Part shown: in pieces, positions 1-6,486 of the stretch | How positions within the stretch are numbered: position 1 is the stretch's first letter | Layout: each line of letters begins with the position of its first letter | Assembly: GCA_947442255.1 (NCBI GenBank) | Contig: CANEVO010000057.1 | Span: forward strand, 1-25,801 | Source: Opitutia bacterium | Lineage (GTDB): Bacteria > Verrucomicrobiota > Verrucomicrobiae > Opitutales > Opitutaceae | Reading direction: 5' to 3' | DNA length: 25,801 nucleotides | Notes under the pieces: generated by a model | Told to the model about the DNA's origin: nothing | The model's input: only the letters and a program-made list of their open reading frames with translations | Database searches by the model: none | Program-made: the position numbers and the translations under genes

Positions 1-407
1 TCCGGAGTTTGTCGCCAAGGAACTCCAGCGCTGGCTGGCGGAACAGAAAATCAAGACCATCTACATCACCCCGGCGAGCCCGTGGGAGAACGGCTTTGTG
101 GAATCGTTCCACTCCCGCTTCCGCGACGAGTGCCTGAACCGCGAGCAACTCTGGACGCTGACCGAAGCCCGTGTCGTCATCGAAGACTTCCGCCAGGACT
201 ACAACGCCGAGCGGCCGCACGGCTCGCTCGGCTATCTCTCTCCGCAACGCTTCGTCGCGGGAAAATCTTTACCAATCCCAAGCTCCGGGCCGGACCGCAA
301 AGCCGGTCCGTCCCTCCGCCTGGGATTGCCAACCACCATCGAAGTCATCATATCTACCCGAGCCAAAGACTATCACTTCACTTGGCCCAATTTTCGGGAC
401 CAGCTCA
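1..407 (+). mobile_element. IS3-family insertion sequence, right-hand part
   Basis: This is the 3' portion of an IS3-family element; the left end lies outside the window. Two things support it: the C-terminal part of an integrase-core transposase starting at the first bases, and a terminal-repeat-like sequence ending at about 407. The outward-read end starts TGAGCTGGTCCCGAAAATTG, which resembles IS3-type ends that begin TGA and carry a CCCGAAAATT core. The exact boundary and the target duplication cannot be fixed because the left end is missing. Confidence 0.72.
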
Positions 408-529
408 GTGAAGATGTGATTCCGGCGGAATGCATTACGTCGGTCCGTCCGTCTCGCGCTGGTCAGGGAGATGTGACCCATGCTGCGGCGTGCAGCCTGC
501 CGGTTCTTCACTTCACCATCGCACCGTAG
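2..529 (+). CDS. IS3-family transposase OrfB (integrase core), 5' end cut by window
   Basis: This is the C-terminal part of a DDE transposase that would cut and join the IS ends. The frame is open from the first complete codon at base 2. It shows the block around the third catalytic residue of IS3 integrases (SPWENGFVESF, with the likely catalytic Glu at codon 101-103), then YNAERPHGSLGYLSP, the usual IS3 C-terminal signature. The two catalytic Asp residues lie upstream of the window. The frame does not stop before the putative terminal repeat at 377-407; it continues through it to a TAG at 527-529 and overlaps the end of the opposite-strand hydrolase gene. IS3 OrfB normally stops inside the element, so the last ~40 codons are probably host sequence read through after loss of the native stop, or the copy is decayed. 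Confidence 0.8.
   Translation, partial: PEFVAKELQRWLAEQKIKTIYITPASPWENGFVESFHSRFRDECLNREQLWTLTEARVVIEDFRQDYNAERPHGSLGYLSPQRFVAGKSLPIPSSGPDRKAGPSLRLGLPTTIEVIISTRAKDYHFTWPNFRDQLSEDVIPAECITSVRPSRAGQGDVTHAAACSLPVLHFTIAP
377..407 (-). repeat. Probable right terminal inverted repeat of the IS3 element
   Basis: Read inward from 407 on the minus strand, the sequence begins TGAGCTGGTCCCGAAAATTG and continues GGCCAAGTGAAG. The TGA start and CCCGAAAATT core match the general form of IS3-family ends, and the position just after the transposase is as expected. Its partner end is outside the window, so pairing cannot be shown. Confidence 0.5.
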
Positions 530-1749
530 ACGAGGTTCTTGAACGTCATGCGGCTCTGAACCCGCGTGGTCGGTCCGTACGTCATGAGGATTCCGACAAG
601 GCCTTCGTGGGGATCGATCCAGAAGCTCGTGCCGGCAGCGCCGGCCCACATCGCGTCGCCCTTAGATCCCGGCACCCAGGCCATGCCGTCGTCGAGGCGC
701 ACGCCAAAGCCCAGGCCGAAGCCGTAACCGGGACCGGTCGTTGCCATCGTGGTGCCACCCATGCCGACCGTGTGCTGCGAGAACATGAACTCGACGGACT
801 TCTTCGAGAGATAGCGTTTCCCGTCAAGGGTGCCGCCGTTGACCATCATCTGGGCGAATTTGAGGTAATCCTCGGCCGTGCCGAGCAGGCCGCCGCCGCC
901 CTTGAAGTAGGTCCGGCCCGAGGGATTCTGCTGGAGCCGCGGCGTCACCGGCGCGCCGGCCAGCCGCGGAACATCATCCGGAGTGACCCACCACACGGTT
1001 GATTTCATCCCGAGTGAATCGAAGAGGCTTTCCTTCAGCAGCATGTCGAGCGGTTGATGGGCGACGCGCTCGATCAGCAGGCCGAGGACGTCGACCGTGA
1101 TGGCGTATTCCCAGAACGTGCCGGGCTGGTGGAGAAGGGGAATTTTGCCGAGTCGCTTCAGCATTTCGTCGCCGAGGATGTCCTCGCGGGCCTCGATGTT
1201 GGCGTCTTCGTAGAGCCGCTTCAGTCGGGGCGAGGTGGTGCGATCCGAATAGGTGAACCCGGCGGTGTGCCGCATTAAATCCTGGACCCAAATTGGTCGC
1301 GCCAGCGCGACATCGCCCGTCGGTGAATCCACCTTCAGGTCCTTCAACTCGGGCAGCCACTTCGACACCGGATCGTTGAGCGACATCCGGCCCTGCTCGA
1401 CGAGCATCATGGCCGCGACGGTCACGATCGGCTTCGTCATCGACGCGAGCCGGAACAGCGCATCCTTGCGCATCGGCTTCGACTTGGCCTCGTCGAGGAA
1501 GCCATGCGTCTCGAAGTGCACGACCTCGCCGTGACGCGCCACCAGCGAGATCGAACCGGCAAAGAGGTCCTCCTTGATTTGAGCCTGCATCGCCGGCGCG
1601 ATCCGGGCCAACCGCGGTCGCGACATGCCCTGGACATCATCGTCGGTGGCGGTGGTGGTGAACGGTGCGGCCGAAACGCGCGGGGCGAAGAGCGACACGG
1701 CGGCGATCAAGCTGAACGTTGCGAAACGCAGGCGGGGAAATGAGGCCAT
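508..1749 (-). CDS. Secreted serine hydrolase, class C beta-lactamase / EstB-like family
   Basis: A 413-residue penicillin-binding-protein-like serine hydrolase, probably an esterase or peptidase-type enzyme exported from the cytoplasm. The N-terminus is a Sec signal peptide (about residues 1-27, cleavage near RVSA/APF). The catalytic tetrad SMTK is at 103-106, giving the nucleophile Ser103 and Lys106. The second motif is YAIT at about 215 where Y-S/A-N is usual, and the third is WAG at 368-370 in the family context WAGAAGTSFWIDP. These departures from classical AmpC motifs fit the esterase-like branch better than a true resistance enzyme. I chose the ATG at 1749 because it places the signal peptide at the N-terminus; a GTG at 1782 would add 11 residues. 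It stands alone, with the IS element converging on its 3' end. The substrate is not readable from the sequence. Confidence 0.88.
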   Translation of the reverse strand: MASFPRLRFATFSLIAAVSLFAPRVSAAPFTTTATDDDVQGMSRPRLARIAPAMQAQIKEDLFAGSISLVARHGEVVHFETHGFLDEAKSKPMRKDALFRLASMTKPIVTVAAMMLVEQGRMSLNDPVSKWLPELKDLKVDSPTGDVALARPIWVQDLMRHTAGFTYSDRTTSPRLKRLYEDANIEAREDILGDEMLKRLGKIPLLHQPGTFWEYAITVDVLGLLIERVAHQPLDMLLKESLFDSLGMKSTVWWVTPDDVPRLAGAPVTPRLQQNPSGRTYFKGGGGLLGTAEDYLKFAQMMVNGGTLDGKRYLSKKSVEFMFSQHTVGMGGTTMATTGPGYGFGLGFGVRLDDGMAWVPGSKGDAMWAGAAGTSFWIDPHEGLVGILMTYGPTTRVQSRMTFKNLVYGAMVK

Positions 1750-1838
1750 GGGGTGGGGCGCTGGGGTTGCGGGGCATGTCACATCAGCGCGCGACGTCCC
1801 GGCTGTCCAGACCGCTGCAGCCGGAGTTGAACAGGCGA

Positions 1839-1947
1839 CTTCGCGTCTTGGCGTGAGAATAGATCGAGCCGCGGTGTCGACGGCTTTCGGTCGGCGGCGC
1901 TGTCCGAAACATTTTGATTGGGCGATGACTCACGCGAAGCCGCGAAG
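1839..1947. repeat. Inverted repeat pair, 19-nt arms, in the 1750-2317 spacer
   Basis: The arm at 1839-1857 (CTTCGCGTCTTGGCGTGAG) is the reverse complement of 1929-1947 (CTCACGCGAAGCCGCGAAG) at 17 of 19 positions. The right arm is followed by a stretch to about 2008 ending in GTTTCAGGCTCAACC. The same arm type plus that tail recurs at 4305-4394. The 568-bp spacer holds no convincing gene; it consists mainly of this repeat and the palindromic element at 2013-2213. Confidence 0.7.
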
Positions 1948-2012
1948 CTGACAACCGGTCGAGCATCCGGCGTCCGATTCCTGGTTTCCAAGTTTCAGGC
2001 TCAACCCCGCTC

Positions 2013-2213
2013 GGGATTTTAGATTTTGGATTCTCGATTTTCGATTTGCCATGCCCCCCCGACCCGCGATCGCCGAGCCGGATCAAACAGGAACGCCGGG
2101 AAGAGCGGGAAGGATGGCCAACTCTCCCCGAACTTCCCGATCTTCCTGTTCAACTCCGATGGCTCGGGATCGTTCCGACAATCGAAAATCGAGAATCCAA
2201 AATCGAAAATCCG
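2013..2213. repeat. ~200-nt nested palindromic element
   Basis: The outer arms 2013-2046 and 2180-2213 are reverse complements at 32 of 34 positions and are rich in GATTTT/AAAATC steps, unlike the surrounding GC-rich DNA. Inside them are further partly complementary pairs. One is around 2067-2083 with 2157-2172 (GCCGAGCC against GGCTCGG). Another is around 2086-2103 with 2135-2151 (AACAGGAA against TTCCTGTT, and CGGGAAG against CTTCCCG). The whole block can fold as one long imperfect hairpin. It encodes nothing obvious and looks like a dispersed REP- or MITE-like unit. Copy number cannot be judged from one window. Confidence 0.75.
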
Positions 2214-2317
2214 AAGGCGCGGCGGCGAGCGCCGGCTCTACAGACTCGGTCCCATTCGGCAATCGGCATTGAGAACCGGGTCGACAAGGCGGCGGCAGGC
2301 GGATCATTCCTTTCGCG

Positions 2318-3028
2318 ATGCCCTCGGTTGCCCCGGTCCGTCGCTGTCTCCCCCTGTTGGCCTGGTTCGGTTTGTCGGCCGGACTCGCGTTGCTCTCCGC
2401 GCGGGGCGCGGAATCCGCTTCCGCTTCCGGCGGCGGAACCGTGACCGGCCGGGTGCGTTACCAGGCGGATGCCGCGCGTCCCTGGCCGCTGGGGCGCTAT
2501 TATCTCAGCGGCGGCGCCCTGGCGGAGGCGGTCGTGGCCATCGATGGTCCCGGGCTCAGCGCGCCGGCCAGCACGCCGAAGACGATCTGGATGGACCAGA
2601 ATAATTTTCAATTCGTGCCGGAGATCGCCGCGATTCGCGCGGGGGATTCCGTGCGGTTCACCAACAGCGACGAAGCCCTGCACAACGTGATGACGTTCCA
2701 CGGCCCTGAGCCCTTCAACGTGAACCTCATGCAGGGCCGCGAGCACACGCATCTTTTCGCCAGCGGGCGGGGCCTCGATCAACAGATTCTCCTGACCTGC
2801 GTTTATCATGCGGCGATGCGGGGCTGGGTTTACGTCTTCGAGCATCCGTTCTACGCGGTTACGCCCAAGGATGGAGCGTTCCGCCTCGAGAATGTCCCGC
2901 CCGGCGACTACCAACTGCGCGTGGTGCACCCGGCCGGCGAGCTGAGCTGGCAGCAGACGGTCACCGTAAAAAGTGGGGCGCCGCTCGAAATCGAGATCGC
3001 CTTGAGCCCCGATCAGAAGAAGAAATGA
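2318..3028 (+). CDS. Exported cupredoxin (methylamine-utilisation-like blue copper protein)
   Basis: A 236-residue exported protein with a plastocyanin/azurin-like copper domain, expected to carry electrons in the periplasm. An N-terminal signal sequence ends near residue 30 (SARGAES). The copper ligands fit the type 1 pattern: His122 in SDEALHNV, then Cys161, His164 and Met167 in CVYHAAM. The preceding block MDQNNFQFVP is typical of the subgroup annotated as methylamine utilisation proteins. A short C-terminal beta-sandwich (about 183-230, with LENVPPGDYQLRVVHPAGE) resembles carboxypeptidase regulatory-like domains. It starts at an ATG without a clear ribosome site. The molybdoenzyme gene begins 58 bp after its stop on the same strand, so the two are probably co-transcribed and may be redox partners. 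The name methylamine utilisation reflects family labelling; no methylamine dehydrogenase genes are present here. Confidence 0.85.
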   Translation: MPSVAPVRRCLPLLAWFGLSAGLALLSARGAESASASGGGTVTGRVRYQADAARPWPLGRYYLSGGALAEAVVAIDGPGLSAPASTPKTIWMDQNNFQFVPEIAAIRAGDSVRFTNSDEALHNVMTFHGPEPFNVNLMQGREHTHLFASGRGLDQQILLTCVYHAAMRGWVYVFEHPFYAVTPKDGAFRLENVPPGDYQLRVVHPAGELSWQQTVTVKSGAPLEIEIALSPDQKKK

Positions 3029-3086
3029 ATTGGTCAGGCCAGCCCCTCCGGCCTGTTCCCCGAGTTACCCGAACCCAAATCCCCCC

Positions 3087-4253
3087 ATGACCCGTCGTGA
3101 TCTCTTGAAAGCCGGCTTCGCCACTGCCGCCGCCGGCATGACTCTCCCGCTGTGGAAAGCGTTCGCGCTTCCGCCCGCCAAGCCCGGTGAGGAGCTCGTG
3201 CCCTTTCTCAACATGCCGCGGACGCCGCCGAACCGGCTCGATTGGGAAATGTTGCAGGACTGGCTGACGCCGCAAGACCAGGTGTTCGGCGTGCAGCACT
3301 ACGGCATTCCGGAATTCGACGAGTCGAAGTTCCGCCTCGAGATCACCGGCCTCGTGAACAAGCCGATGACCTTCACGATGGAGCAGCTGCGGGCGCGGGC
3401 GAAGAAGGACCAGTTGATGACGCTGGAGTGCTCCGGCAACGGTTCGTCGCCGGGCTTCATGAACGCCGTCTACAACAGCAAGTGGACGGGCACGCTGCTG
3501 GCGCCGATTCTGAAGGAGTGCGGGATCAAGCCCGGCGCGAAGGAGATCGTGTTTTTCGGCAAGGACAAGCAGGAGGAACTCCTCCGGCCCGCCACGAAGC
3601 GCGAGCTCAAGGTCGAGGTGCCGTTCGGCCGCAGCATGTCGGTCGACGACGCCCTCAGTGAAAACCTGATGCTCGCGTACGATCGCAACGGCGCCCCGCT
3701 GTTGAAGGCCAACGGCGCCCCGCTGCGCCTGATCGTGCCCGGCTGGTACGGCGTCGCCAATGTGAAGTGGCTGACGCGGATTGATGTCCGCAACCGCCGC
3801 TACATGGGCAAGTACATGGGCCGCGATTACGTGACCGTGCGTGGCGAGCGCCGGGCGGACGGCATCGAATATGTCGAGTCGTCGGTCACCCGCATCCGCC
3901 TGAAGTCGGTGATCGGCCGGGTCACTCGCCAGCCGGCCCAGAACGGGCAGATCCCGCTGCGCGCCATTGGCGCGGCCTGGAACGACGGCACCGAAATCAC
4001 CAAGGTCGAGGTCAAGGTCGACGGTGGCGAATGGCGTCCTGCGGTGCTCGACAAGACGCCGCACGAGAAATTCTGCTGGCGGTTCTTCTCGATCGATCTC
4101 GGCAACCTTACCCCCGGCAAGCACACGCTCGTGTCGCGGGCCTTGGACGCGGCCGGCCATGTGCAGCCGGCCGCCGAGGACGACGAGATCGCGCTGAAGA
4201 AGACCTATTGGGAAGCGTACCAGCAGTGGCCGCGCGAGATTGAGCTGGCGTGA
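3087..4253 (+). CDS. Tat-exported molybdopterin oxidoreductase, sulfite oxidase family
   Basis: A 388-residue enzyme of the sulfite oxidase/SoxC family, which uses a molybdenum-pterin cofactor to oxidise sulfite or a related sulfur substrate. The N-terminus TRRDLLKAG is a Tat twin-arginine signal, consistent with export of a folded cofactor-loaded protein. The Moco domain follows, with the likely Mo-ligating Cys115 in TLECSGNG and the conserved PGWYGVANVKWL at 218-229. The C-terminal half (about 255-388, with GAAWNDGTEITKVEVKVDGGEW) is the dimerisation domain of the family. There is no heme domain, so it needs an external electron acceptor; the cupredoxin encoded just upstream is the obvious candidate. 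I chose the ATG at 3087 because it puts the Tat motif at the start; a TTG at 3030 would add an unlikely proline-rich leader. The real substrate is inferred only from family. Confidence 0.9.
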   Translation: MTRRDLLKAGFATAAAGMTLPLWKAFALPPAKPGEELVPFLNMPRTPPNRLDWEMLQDWLTPQDQVFGVQHYGIPEFDESKFRLEITGLVNKPMTFTMEQLRARAKKDQLMTLECSGNGSSPGFMNAVYNSKWTGTLLAPILKECGIKPGAKEIVFFGKDKQEELLRPATKRELKVEVPFGRSMSVDDALSENLMLAYDRNGAPLLKANGAPLRLIVPGWYGVANVKWLTRIDVRNRRYMGKYMGRDYVTVRGERRADGIEYVESSVTRIRLKSVIGRVTRQPAQNGQIPLRAIGAAWNDGTEITKVEVKVDGGEWRPAVLDKTPHEKFCWRFFSIDLGNLTPGKHTLVSRALDAAGHVQPAAEDDEIALKKTYWEAYQQWPREIELA

Positions 4254-4308
4254 GACGTCGGGCTGACGCCCGGCGGTAGAGAGGACAAAACCGAGAGCCG
4301 GGGACTCA

Positions 4309-4440
4309 CGCGAAGACGCGAAGCCGCGAAGTGAGTGGGCGGTCGCGGGATCTGGCGTACGATTTCTGGCTTCCTGGTTTCAGGCTCAACCTCGGTAGCT
4401 GAACGAAAACTGCCCGTCTTCGCGGCTTGGCGTCTTCGCG
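4309..4440. repeat. Inverted repeat pair, 23-nt arms, between convergent genes
   Basis: The arms 4309-4331 and 4418-4440 are reverse complements at 22 of 23 positions (left arm starts CGCGAAGACGCGAAGCCGCG). The 86 bp between them include TCTGGCGTACGATTTCTGG and GTTTCAGGCTCAACC, closely matching 1966-2008. It fills the gap between the molybdoenzyme gene and the convergent HisKA-like gene and could stop transcription from both sides, but there is no T-tract. Confidence 0.75.
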
Positions 4441-4459
4441 CTTGGTCTGGGCCCGGAGC

Positions 4460-4873
4460 TTACTTCGCCGTTTGCAGCTCTTCCGGGATCCAGGTCTTCA
4501 CCACGCGGGCGAGTTCGGCCTTACGCACGTTCAGCGCCTGATGGAGCGCCTCGGCCGAGGAACGGAGCGTCGTCAGGAGATCGCGCTGGCGGGTTCGGAG
4601 CGAGTTGTCGATCAGCAGATCCGCGGAGCCGATGACGCCGTTCAGGTGGGCGCGAATCTCGCGACTCAACGTCGCGAGCATCACGCTCTTCGACTGGCTC
4701 TCGCGGGCGACGGCCTCCTTCTCCTCGAGGAGAAGCCGAACCTTGTCCTGCTCCTCGGACACCTGGTGGGCCTGATCGGACAGATCAACCGAGTACTGGC
4801 GGCGGGCCCGCCAGAGCTGCCACGCCAGAAAGGCGACCGCGCCGAAACCGACGATCACGGCGCCCGACCACAC
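4460..4873 (-). CDS. Short membrane protein with HisKA-like segment lacking the phospho-acceptor His
   Basis: A 137-residue protein with one transmembrane helix (about 4-20), a probable coiled coil (about 30-62) and a segment clearly related to the dimerisation helix of hybrid sensor kinases. Residues 66-84 read LATLSREIRAHLNGVIGSA, against the common LATMSHEIRTPLNGVIGMA. The phospho-acceptor His is therefore Arg71 here, and there is no ATPase domain before the TAA stop. It cannot act as a kinase by itself. The only canonical start is a GTG at 4873. The same frame stays open upstream for another 27 codons to a TGA without a start codon, so it may be the remnant of a longer sensor kinase that lost its input and catalytic parts. 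Alternatively it is a small membrane protein that dimerises with true kinases. Confidence 0.6.
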   Translation of the reverse strand: MWSGAVIVGFGAVAFLAWQLWRARRQYSVDLSDQAHQVSEEQDKVRLLLEEKEAVARESQSKSVMLATLSREIRAHLNGVIGSADLLIDNSLRTRQRDLLTTLRSSAEALHQALNVRKAELARVVKTWIPEELQTAK

Positions 4874-5017
4874 CGTGCTGGCCTGGGCCAGAACGGTGGC
4901 CGGAGGCAGACCGGACGCGGACGGCGGGAACGTGAGGAATCTTCGTCAACTCCCGGTCCTTACCTCAAATCCATAATCGACGATTACTGCAAATTGATGA
5001 GTCGCAGGTTATACGAC

Positions 5018-5049
5018 CTCGTGGCTTTCCATCGAATGGAAAGCCCGAG
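5018..5049. other. Strong short hairpin in the 4874-5181 spacer
   Basis: GGCTTTCCAT (5023-5032) and ATGGAAAGCC (5036-5045) form a perfect 10-bp stem around a 3-nt loop CGA. Four more pairs (CTCG with CGAG) extend it past a single bulged T at 5022. It lies 130 bp past the rpe stop and about 145 bp before the HisKA-like gene on the minus strand. No T-run follows on either strand, so it is not a classic intrinsic terminator, though it could end the rpe transcript or protect its 3' end. The rest of the ~300-bp spacer shows nothing clear. Confidence 0.55.
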
Positions 5050-5181
5050 ACAGAGGCGGGAGCGGCTCGACGCCGTGATTGCCGCGATCAGCGCAGCGCA
5101 ATGGTCGCGGCCCAACGCCGCCCCCACGCTTCGGATTGCGCCTAGGAAGCAGGGCCTTCCCGGCAGCGCTTTGACCGTCGC

Positions 5182-5847
5182 TCAGGCCTGACCGAACCGT
5201 GCGACGGCCGCGGCCATGCCTGCCGGGTCCGAGGATCGGAAGAACGAGGTGCCGGCCACGAAGATATCGGCGCCCTCCGCGTGGCATTCGCGGGCCGTGG
5301 CGAGATCGACGCCACCGTCCACCTCGAGCCGAAAATCGAGGCCGCGTTCCCGGCGCCAGGTGTCGATCTGCCGAATCTTGGGCAGGACGTCCCGTCGGAA
5401 GGGTTGGCCGCCGAAGCCGGGCTGGACGGTCATGACGAGGACGAGATCGACGAGCGGAAGGACGGATTCGATCGCGGCGGCGGGAGTGCCGGGATTCAGC
5501 ACGATGCCGCACTGGCAGCCCAGCGCCCGGATCCGGGCGAGGGTTTCGGCGTGATTGAAGGGGGGCTCGATGTGGACGCTGATGAGATTCGAGCCGGCCT
5601 TGGCGAAGGCGTCGATGTAGCGCTGCGGCTCGTCGAGCATCAGGTGCGTGTCGAAATACAGCTTGTTCCCGGCGCGGCGGAGCGCATGCAGCGTTTCCGG
5701 CCCGAAACTCAGGTTCGGGACAAAGTGGCCGTCCATGATGTCAAGGTGCAGCCAGGGCAGGCCAACGGCTGCCACGTGGGCGGCGCTGGCGGCGAGGTGG
5801 GCGTGATCGCCGGCGAGGAGGGACGGATTCAGCAGTGGCGGATGCAT
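5182..5847 (-). CDS. rpe: Ribulose-phosphate 3-epimerase
   Basis: A 221-residue cytoplasmic TIM-barrel enzyme that interconverts ribulose 5-phosphate and xylulose 5-phosphate in the pentose phosphate pathway. The family motifs are in order: PSLLAGD at the N-terminus; HLDIMDGHFVPNLSFGP at 34-50 with metal ligands His34 and Asp36 and the catalytic Asp side; His68 in FDTHLM; MTVQPGFGGQPF at 139-150 with the flexible phosphate-loop region; and LEVDGGV with Asp177. Length and motif spacing are normal. The ATG at 5847 places PSLL eight residues in, as usual. It follows the LptE-like gene by 80 bp on the same strand and is probably the last clear housekeeping gene of the envelope run. Confidence 0.95.
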   Translation of the reverse strand: MHPPLLNPSLLAGDHAHLAASAAHVAAVGLPWLHLDIMDGHFVPNLSFGPETLHALRRAGNKLYFDTHLMLDEPQRYIDAFAKAGSNLISVHIEPPFNHAETLARIRALGCQCGIVLNPGTPAAAIESVLPLVDLVLVMTVQPGFGGQPFRRDVLPKIRQIDTWRRERGLDFRLEVDGGVDLATARECHAEGADIFVAGTSFFRSSDPAGMAAAVARFGQA

Positions 5848-5927
5848 GGCCACCGCAACAGGTGCAAGGAGAGGCCCGACGGCGCAAGAACAAGGATGCC
5901 GGCTGTCGGACACGCCGCCCGGAGCCG

Positions 5928-6476
5928 TTACCAGACGTCGAGCGTCGCGTGCAGGATCCGGGCGGCGAGAGCGTCGGCCAACAGTGGGAGGGTCTGATAC
6001 TCTGCCTGGAGCTGGCCGCTGTCGGTGAACACCTCGCGCTGCGCGCGGACGGGGCGGTTTTCGAAGATGGTCTTGCCGCTGCGGCGATCCTGCAGGCTGC
6101 ACAACGCGCCAAGCGTGAGATTGAATTTGCGGGCCAGGCCGGTGTCGTCCGCCCGGGAGGCGGCCACTTCCCTGTGATAATCGTTCAGCACGATGGTCAG
6201 CGTGGCATCGGCAGCCTCGGCGGAGTTGACGAGGGTGACGCGTCCGTCGCGGAGGAAGGCCTCGCGCAGTTGAGTGCTCATCAAGGCCTGCGACTGGGGC
6301 AGGAGCGTCTGGTTTGCCACCGGCGCGACGTACAGCGTCCGGAAGGCCGGGGTGGCTCCGGTGCCGAGCTGATAATGGGCGCAGCCCACCCAAGCGATCA
6401 GGCAGGCCAGCAGCGCGAGTGAGGGGATGACCGCCCGGACGCCAGCCCAGACGGAAGGAGATCCGGTCGCGGCCAT
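5928..6476 (-). CDS. lptE: LptE-like lipopolysaccharide assembly lipoprotein
   Basis: A 182-residue lipoprotein of the LptE/LPS-assembly type, which would sit in the outer membrane and assist the LptD translocon. The N-terminal hydrophobic helix ends in a lipobox-like AWVGC, giving lipidated Cys32 followed by AHYQLG. The body has the expected pattern: IAPVANQT-like text (VAPVANQTLLPQS), then LREAFLRDG and ATLTIVLNDYHREVAA. This matches the short LptE domain seen outside Proteobacteria. The start is the ATG at 6476, 10 bp after the stop of the BamD-like gene, which makes translational coupling likely; an upstream in-frame start at 6545 would overlap that gene and bury the signal peptide. The assignment rests on pattern and context because LptE proteins are poorly conserved. 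Confidence 0.72.
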   Translation of the reverse strand: MAATGSPSVWAGVRAVIPSLALLACLIAWVGCAHYQLGTGATPAFRTLYVAPVANQTLLPQSQALMSTQLREAFLRDGRVTLVNSAEAADATLTIVLNDYHREVAASRADDTGLARKFNLTLGALCSLQDRRSGKTIFENRPVRAQREVFTDSGQLQAEYQTLPLLADALAARILHATLDVW

Positions 6477-6486
6477 GGCGCGCCGG

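Noticed and set aside
508..1749. Calling the hydrolase an AmpC antibiotic-resistance enzyme
   Set aside because: The second motif is YAIT and the third is WAG, not the classical Y-x-N and KTG, and the closest resemblance is to esterase-type relatives.
1750..1782. GTG start for the serine hydrolase at 1782
   Set aside because: It would place 11 proline-rich residues before a good signal peptide; the ATG at 1749 is simpler, though not proven.
5848..6393. Upstream in-frame extension of rpe overlapping the LptE-like gene
   Set aside because: The added residues have no similarity to epimerases and would overlap a real gene; the ATG at 5847 gives the normal N-terminus.
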